Origin: Isoetes taiwanensis
Taxonomy: Eukaryota; Streptophyta; Lycopodiopsida; Isoetales; Isoetaceae
Assembly: GCA_021234155.1 (NCBI GenBank)
Contig: JAJEKV010000034.1
Coordinates: 7,854,028 to 7,918,027 of the forward strand
Direction of reading: 5' to 3'
Length of the DNA stretch: 64,000 nt
Shown here one piece after another: positions 59,701 through 64,000 of this stretch (position 1 is its first letter; each line of letters begins with the position of its first letter). The translations under genes and the position numbers were made by a program. The notes under the pieces were generated by a model. It worked only from the letters and a program-made list of their open reading frames with translations, ran no database searches and had not been told where the DNA came from.

Positions 59701-59970
59701 ATTTCATTCATGGAGTTCATTATTGAGAATTTTAGTCCAAGAGAAGGCTTGGTATTGGACTTACTTAGTGGAACGGGTTCAGCAATAATACCCTCTGCTA
59801 TTTTATCTCGTCACTGCTATGGGTTAGACAATGATAGAATGTTAGTGGAACATGTAAATGCATCTCGTCTTTCAGCCCTTGGTGGTTCAAAAAAGTATGA
59901 TGAGAAGAATTACGAGCTTCCCGAGGATTCAGATGACGAAGTGGCAGAGGAAGATGAAGAACCTTCATAG
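56763..59970 (+). pseudogene. ParB-like domain plus amino-methyltransferase-like protein, 7 exons, decayed
   Basis: Exons by GT/AG and phase: 56763-56852, 56908-57413, 57484-57651, 57780-58373, 58451-58783, 58867-59470, 59594-59970. Exon 1 may start earlier (PKRRRQKH, nuclear-signal-like, at about 56670). Exon 2 carries a ParB/sulfiredoxin-like motif WDGNHR (57253-57270) after KFVLSMKSI. Exons 3-5: no known domain, ending in KRKRRKQEK. Exons 6-7: YEIVIIDFPTNN (motif IV position of N4C/N6A methylases, usually D/N/S-P-P-Y/F/W, here DFPT), LCLDDDGWLVS, then MEFIIENFSPREGLVLDLLSG and GTG (59758-59778), the SAM-binding motif I at the C-terminal end. The order IV…I is that of permuted (beta-class) enzymes. 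Lesions: frame change near 58495, TAA 58678-58680, TGA 59175-59177, extra GGTT at 59244-59259. Most exon frames remain open. Confidence 0.7.
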
Positions 59971-61490
59971 TACGTTCGTTTATATCTCGTTGTAAATCTT
60001 TAGCAATTATGGTAGTACTACTTATCCTTTTTAACGTATTAGCATTCTTCCTGTGTACGCAGAATCAATAGCTTCAGTTTTGTCAAAAAGGGAATCTCCA
60101 GTTCAGAAGGAAAGAAGACGTAGATGTTGTCTACTTGTAGATGACGAGTGTGTAGAAGGATGAGGACTTCATGTCGTCTAGGTTTTCATAACATTATTAT
60201 GGATTATAGTATTTTGTCTTCCATAGTTCACTTCAAACTATTTCTTTTAAACTACTTCTACATACTTTAATGCAGTGTTATTTTCTATAGTTTGGAGTCT
60301 TCAATTGCATCTTCTACACCTCAAAACCAATGGCAAAAGCAGAATTTGATGTGACAATCTAAAAAAACCCTCGAAACCCTTCCAAAAAAAACCCTCCAAA
60401 AATTCGCACTCTTCTATATATACCTGGCATGTTGCTAGAGCACCATTCAAACTTCAAAGGCATGCTTGAAAATTCAAAGGAAACATAAGTAAGAAGAAGA
60501 AGAATACCCTCCGGGTGTTAGTTAATTAGCACTGGCAATGAGAGCCCATCTCAAAAACTTGCCGGGATTTCTCTGGTGAACTGCAAGTAATTCGCCGATT
60601 TGGTATTCTAGTTCTGAATCATGACAAAAAACACTCTAAAATCCAATTCAAGCTGATTCCAACAACAGTAGCTTTGCATGCTTTAAATCCCTGCAAAAGT
60701 CAACGTGCATTGAGCATCAACCAGAGGGACTAAATTGCCCTATTTGCCTAAAAAAATCCCGGCCCTCCATCCTAATCTAACTTGTTGACGTGGAATTATT
60801 TCCCTTATACACGTCACACTTTTCTTGCCAAAACAGCTTCCATAATTGAGAAGATAGGCTTATCTTCCAAGTTGGGAGCCTTGTTGGCTTATCAATTATG
60901 CACTATTATCTTTCGAGTTGGGAGCCTTGTTGGCCTATCAATACATTCTACTTATGATATTGTAGAAGCTTTGAAAAATGAAAAACAGTAGCTCTAAAAG
61001 AGTAGTTCTTTGAAGATAAGCAAGCTCACCTTGCGAGTTGAGAACATTGTTGGCCTATCAATTACAGGTTCTAAATTATACACAGCAAAGCTGGGCAACA
61101 TTACTAGTTTCATTTTATATTTATTTGCTCGTGATAAATTTCGGCATGTTGACTTTGCTATATCTATATTCTCGCATGCCATTAACGTTATAGTACTTTG
61201 AACCGTGCCCCAATCAAAACTCTAAAGCAAAAGAAAAAATGCTTTTAATCGAAAAACAGCCATCCAAAGATGCACTAGCATATCTAATAAAGACCACAAA
61301 TTTATAAGCCTACCGTGGTAAAGCCCCACAAGTAGTACTCTCATGAAGCTATCTTTACAAACAAAAGACCATGCGATTTAAAAGCACATATAATCTCCCA
61401 TAGAAGTACAAATACACTCAACTCGAGTCCTACGTTCTAATACCATCTGGTTGAATATGGCTCTTATAGTATCATCAACAGTTCGTCCCG
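59971..61490. other. Intergenic; three-copy short repeat
   Basis: gttgggagccttgttggc(t/c)tatcaat occurs at about 60870-60897 and 60915-60942, with a weaker third at 61036-61062. The right direct repeat (60944-61005) lies between copies two and three. No gene recognised. Confidence 0.5.
60944..61005 (+). repeat. Direct repeat, right copy
   Basis: Partner of 51232-51294; shares gtagaagctttgaaaaatga exactly. Confidence 0.55.
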
Positions 61491-61496
61491 ACTTCA

Positions 61497-64000
61497 TTAA
61501 GCTAACGTCATTGGAGTATAATGATTCGTCCTCTTTGGTGGCAACTTCCGCAAGATGAAGAGCACAAGCGCAGAAGGGAGAATCTCCACCACCTGTGGAA
61601 ACAAGAATTCCAACGTCATTACTCAAAGCGCAATATTTAAAAACTGCTGGTAGCTGTTATCTTAACACACCAAATAATAAATCCCAGTTAAGAGTGGACG
61701 ATCCAGAGCATCTAGCTCAGCCCGCCTATCAACAGCGGAGTAGATTATCTGTTAGGAAGTAAGAGACATGTACACACTATAAGATGGTACGCTCTGGAAG
61801 CTCATTCACACAGGTCTAGCAATCTGGAATTCATCTTACAAAACACGATCTTGCTGCAAAAGCTGCAAAGCATATAGCAGTGACGCACCCAACCTAAAAA
61901 AACCAGTATTTCAATATTAGACATATCTTTCTGAACTTAATATACAGTGACTGCAAATGAGCCTTCCAGTCTTTATTTATTAGGTCTTCCTCAATAATGA
62001 GAGGCTAACCTCTCGTAACTTATTCTGACGGCCCTTAGATTCTATAGGGAAACGCCTCAGCATCAGAAAGAGCCTGCAGAACAAAGCTGGATGAACGTTA
62101 TGGAATGCAGGCTATCTTTCTTTATTTTCCTACATGTTTTTCGATGGATTAGAACTTCAAAATACCTTCCACCATATAGAAGGAACCCCACTGCAGTTAA
62201 TAACGAGACCCCTGCATCAACAGATAAAACCATCTAAACCATGATAAAACAGGCCAATGCCATAACAAAGCAGAGCAATATCCTGGACTTGAGATTTAGT
62301 CAACATACCAGCAAAGAAGGATTTAGATACATTTCTTAGTACAAAAGTTGGTGTTCGCCAGTAACATACCCATATAATCAGCTGATCAAAGGTTAGCATA
62401 CAGAATTATAACTCAGATCCCAAAAAAATATAAGGGCAAACTGATTCAGCACGCATACCTGAACCAAGTACACCGCACTATTGATGGCCACGAAAGATGG
62501 CCTAAGGTGGTCTGTAGATATGCTTCTCGCCTGGTAAGAAAAGCAGCAACGGCTAACAGATGAGTGCTCTTGCAGATAAGTCAGCTCTACATAGTTAATC
62601 GGGCTTTCAATTTTTCTGTTTAACTACTTAAGGGTGTAATCCATTACAAGCCGACCATTCTTTTATTTGTTAATGCACCTTCAAGCAAAGGAACTTGATC
62701 GTGAAACTTAGGACCATGTTCAGCCCAGAAGAGAACCAGGAGAGCATAAGTTGAGAAAAAAAGAAGGCCAGGCAGATCTAACAATACCTTGAGGAAACAA
62801 AACAGCAAAACCATTTTAAATAACCATACCTGATGATAAATTTCAGCCCAGAAGAGAACCAGGAGAGCATAAGTTGAGAAAAAAAGAAGGCCAGGCAGAT
62901 CTAACAAAATGCGCTGCAAAATCTGCAATTCCAAACAATATAATTTTAAATTAAACATTAGATGTCATAATTGTACTTAATAATGAAGACAAATGTCTGA
63001 TATTTACTTTAAAAGTCATAGTTACAAGGACAACAAACTTCCATTCCTCGTGTTCATGAGGTGAGCATGAACAATTAATCAAATGCAGAGTATATTATGT
63101 GGAGGAAAACATTGATTCTCTTTTATGAAAATTACAAGCTGCATGTCAACAAACATGAAGATCTAATGTCCTAGACAGGGATATTGAATACATTACCAAT
63201 GGTGTCACATGCTGGACTTCTTGTCGTAAGAAAAATACTATTGCCCGAACTGCAAACAAATTATTCGTGAAGGTCTCAGTAACAATAACATAAGAACATC
63301 ACCAGAGTGCCTTCCTCTATTGTACTAAAAAAAAGAAATTATCTAAGTCATCTATTCTACAAACGCAAGCCTTTTAACAGAAATAATGCAGGGAATTTTT
63401 GAGAGATGCTTATTGGACCCAGTAGTGACTTGCAAGACAGGGACATTCTATATCCAATAATAAATGCAGAAGACATATTGTAACTGGCTTGAGAAACATA
63501 TAATAAAAACATACAAGAAGGAACTCATAAGATCTACTTTGAAGGCAAGATGCATCTAATTATTATTTGATATAAGCAATAACAGATCATCCCGCCAAGG
63601 TGTTCCACATTTTAAAAGGTTTGTAGTTTTTGTATGAAAACAGGACATTCAAAAAAATGACACCCGCACCAACAAACGGTTCAACATTTGACCCTAAGGT
63701 AGTTTGCATGCCGGCTGCATGTAAAAACGACAACACATGCAAGCCAAACAAAAACCATCTCACCTCCATTTACAAGAAAGTTCAGAAGATGAAACACCTT
63801 TTGAGTCGTCCATCCATATTCTGGCACTCTCATTTGAATCCGAAAAAGCTGTACCTGTTTAAAAATAAACTTAGTGGTAAAACACTTACAAATTAAAAAC
63901 TAGGTCCGCTCATACAATTGCAACGAGAGCTATGAACGCGTAGGCCCCTCCTAAACCATAAAAAATACTCTTTTGCCATGTCTTTGATCGATCCAAGAGA
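61497..64000 (-). CDS. TOM1/THH1-like multi-pass membrane protein, 3' ten exons (partial)
   Basis: Reverse-strand exons: >64000-63916, 63854-63764, 63249-63197, 62922-62830, 62530-62459, 62381-62309, 62211-62166, 62073-62010, 61893-61840, 61748-61671, 61592-61497 (stop TAA 61499-61497). All have GT/AG borders and matching phases, with no stop. Protein motifs: [96 protein letters not shown]. This is the plant TOBAMOVIRUS MULTIPLICATION 1/THH1 family, seven-helix tonoplast proteins used as membrane anchors by tobamovirus replication complexes. The N-terminus lies beyond the window. A genuine, apparently functional host gene. Confidence 0.93.
62719..62784 (-). repeat. Intronic duplicate of a TOM1-like exon
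   Basis: 66 bases identical to 62842-62907, inside exon 62830-62922, lying in the next intron 123 bases away. It encodes [20 protein letters not shown] and AE, preceded by a CCTCAAG that could serve as acceptor; the original donor side is not duplicated and the frame continues open to about 62650. Confidence 0.85.

Overview
The window is nuclear DNA of a land plant. Three host-type genes carry plant spliceosomal introns: a TOM1/THH1-like membrane protein gene at the right edge (reverse strand, 61497 to beyond 64000), a small WW-domain/zinc-ribbon gene (44544-45424) and a decayed PPR fragment (48748-49034). Most of the rest is transposable elements in various states of decay. The mix of element families (non-LTR elements with simple-sequence tails, Ty3/gypsy elements with extra ORFs, a transposase-like family I associate with mosses, lycophytes and ferns) makes a seed-free plant my best guess, with low confidence.

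Layout. 1 to about 7173 (reverse): the 5' part of a Ty3/gypsy element, with candidate 5' LTR, a tRNA-iMet primer-binding site, a leader with two identical GC-rich hairpins, three extra ORFs upstream of gag, then a decayed gag-protease. The first extra ORF ends in a histone H3 histone-fold domain, split by one small deletion. About 10.2-14 kb: fold-back DNA, a dispersed 250-bp repeat and a hAT-type transposase remnant. 15.3-22.4 kb: remnants of L1-like LINEs; the same family recurs at 12.1, 35.4, 38.9, 47.5 and 49.5 kb, its 3' ends closing in short-motif tandem tails instead of poly(A). 22839-34154 (reverse): a complete Ty3/gypsy element of Tat/Athila type, with two 598-bp LTRs differing at 4 positions and a 5-bp target duplication. 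It has broken gag-pol but an intact ORF of about 1057 codons downstream of pol that runs through the polypurine tract into the LTR, and an antisense ORF behind a TATA box. 40.9-41.2 kb: an orphan RT fragment of a related element.

51.2-61.0 kb: a compact region that may be one large DNA transposon. It holds a reverse-strand transposase-like gene, an array of cysteine-rich exon-like repeats, a captured ABCC-transporter fragment that keeps its intron, and a divergent forward gene whose exons encode a ParB-like domain (WDGNHR motif) followed by a permuted amino-methyltransferase-like domain. Both main genes carry stops and frameshifts here.

The two most noteworthy observations are the histone H3 fold inside a retrotransposon ORF and the ParB/DNA-methyltransferase-like gene beside a transposase gene. 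In both cases this copy is damaged, so any function must lie in intact relatives elsewhere.
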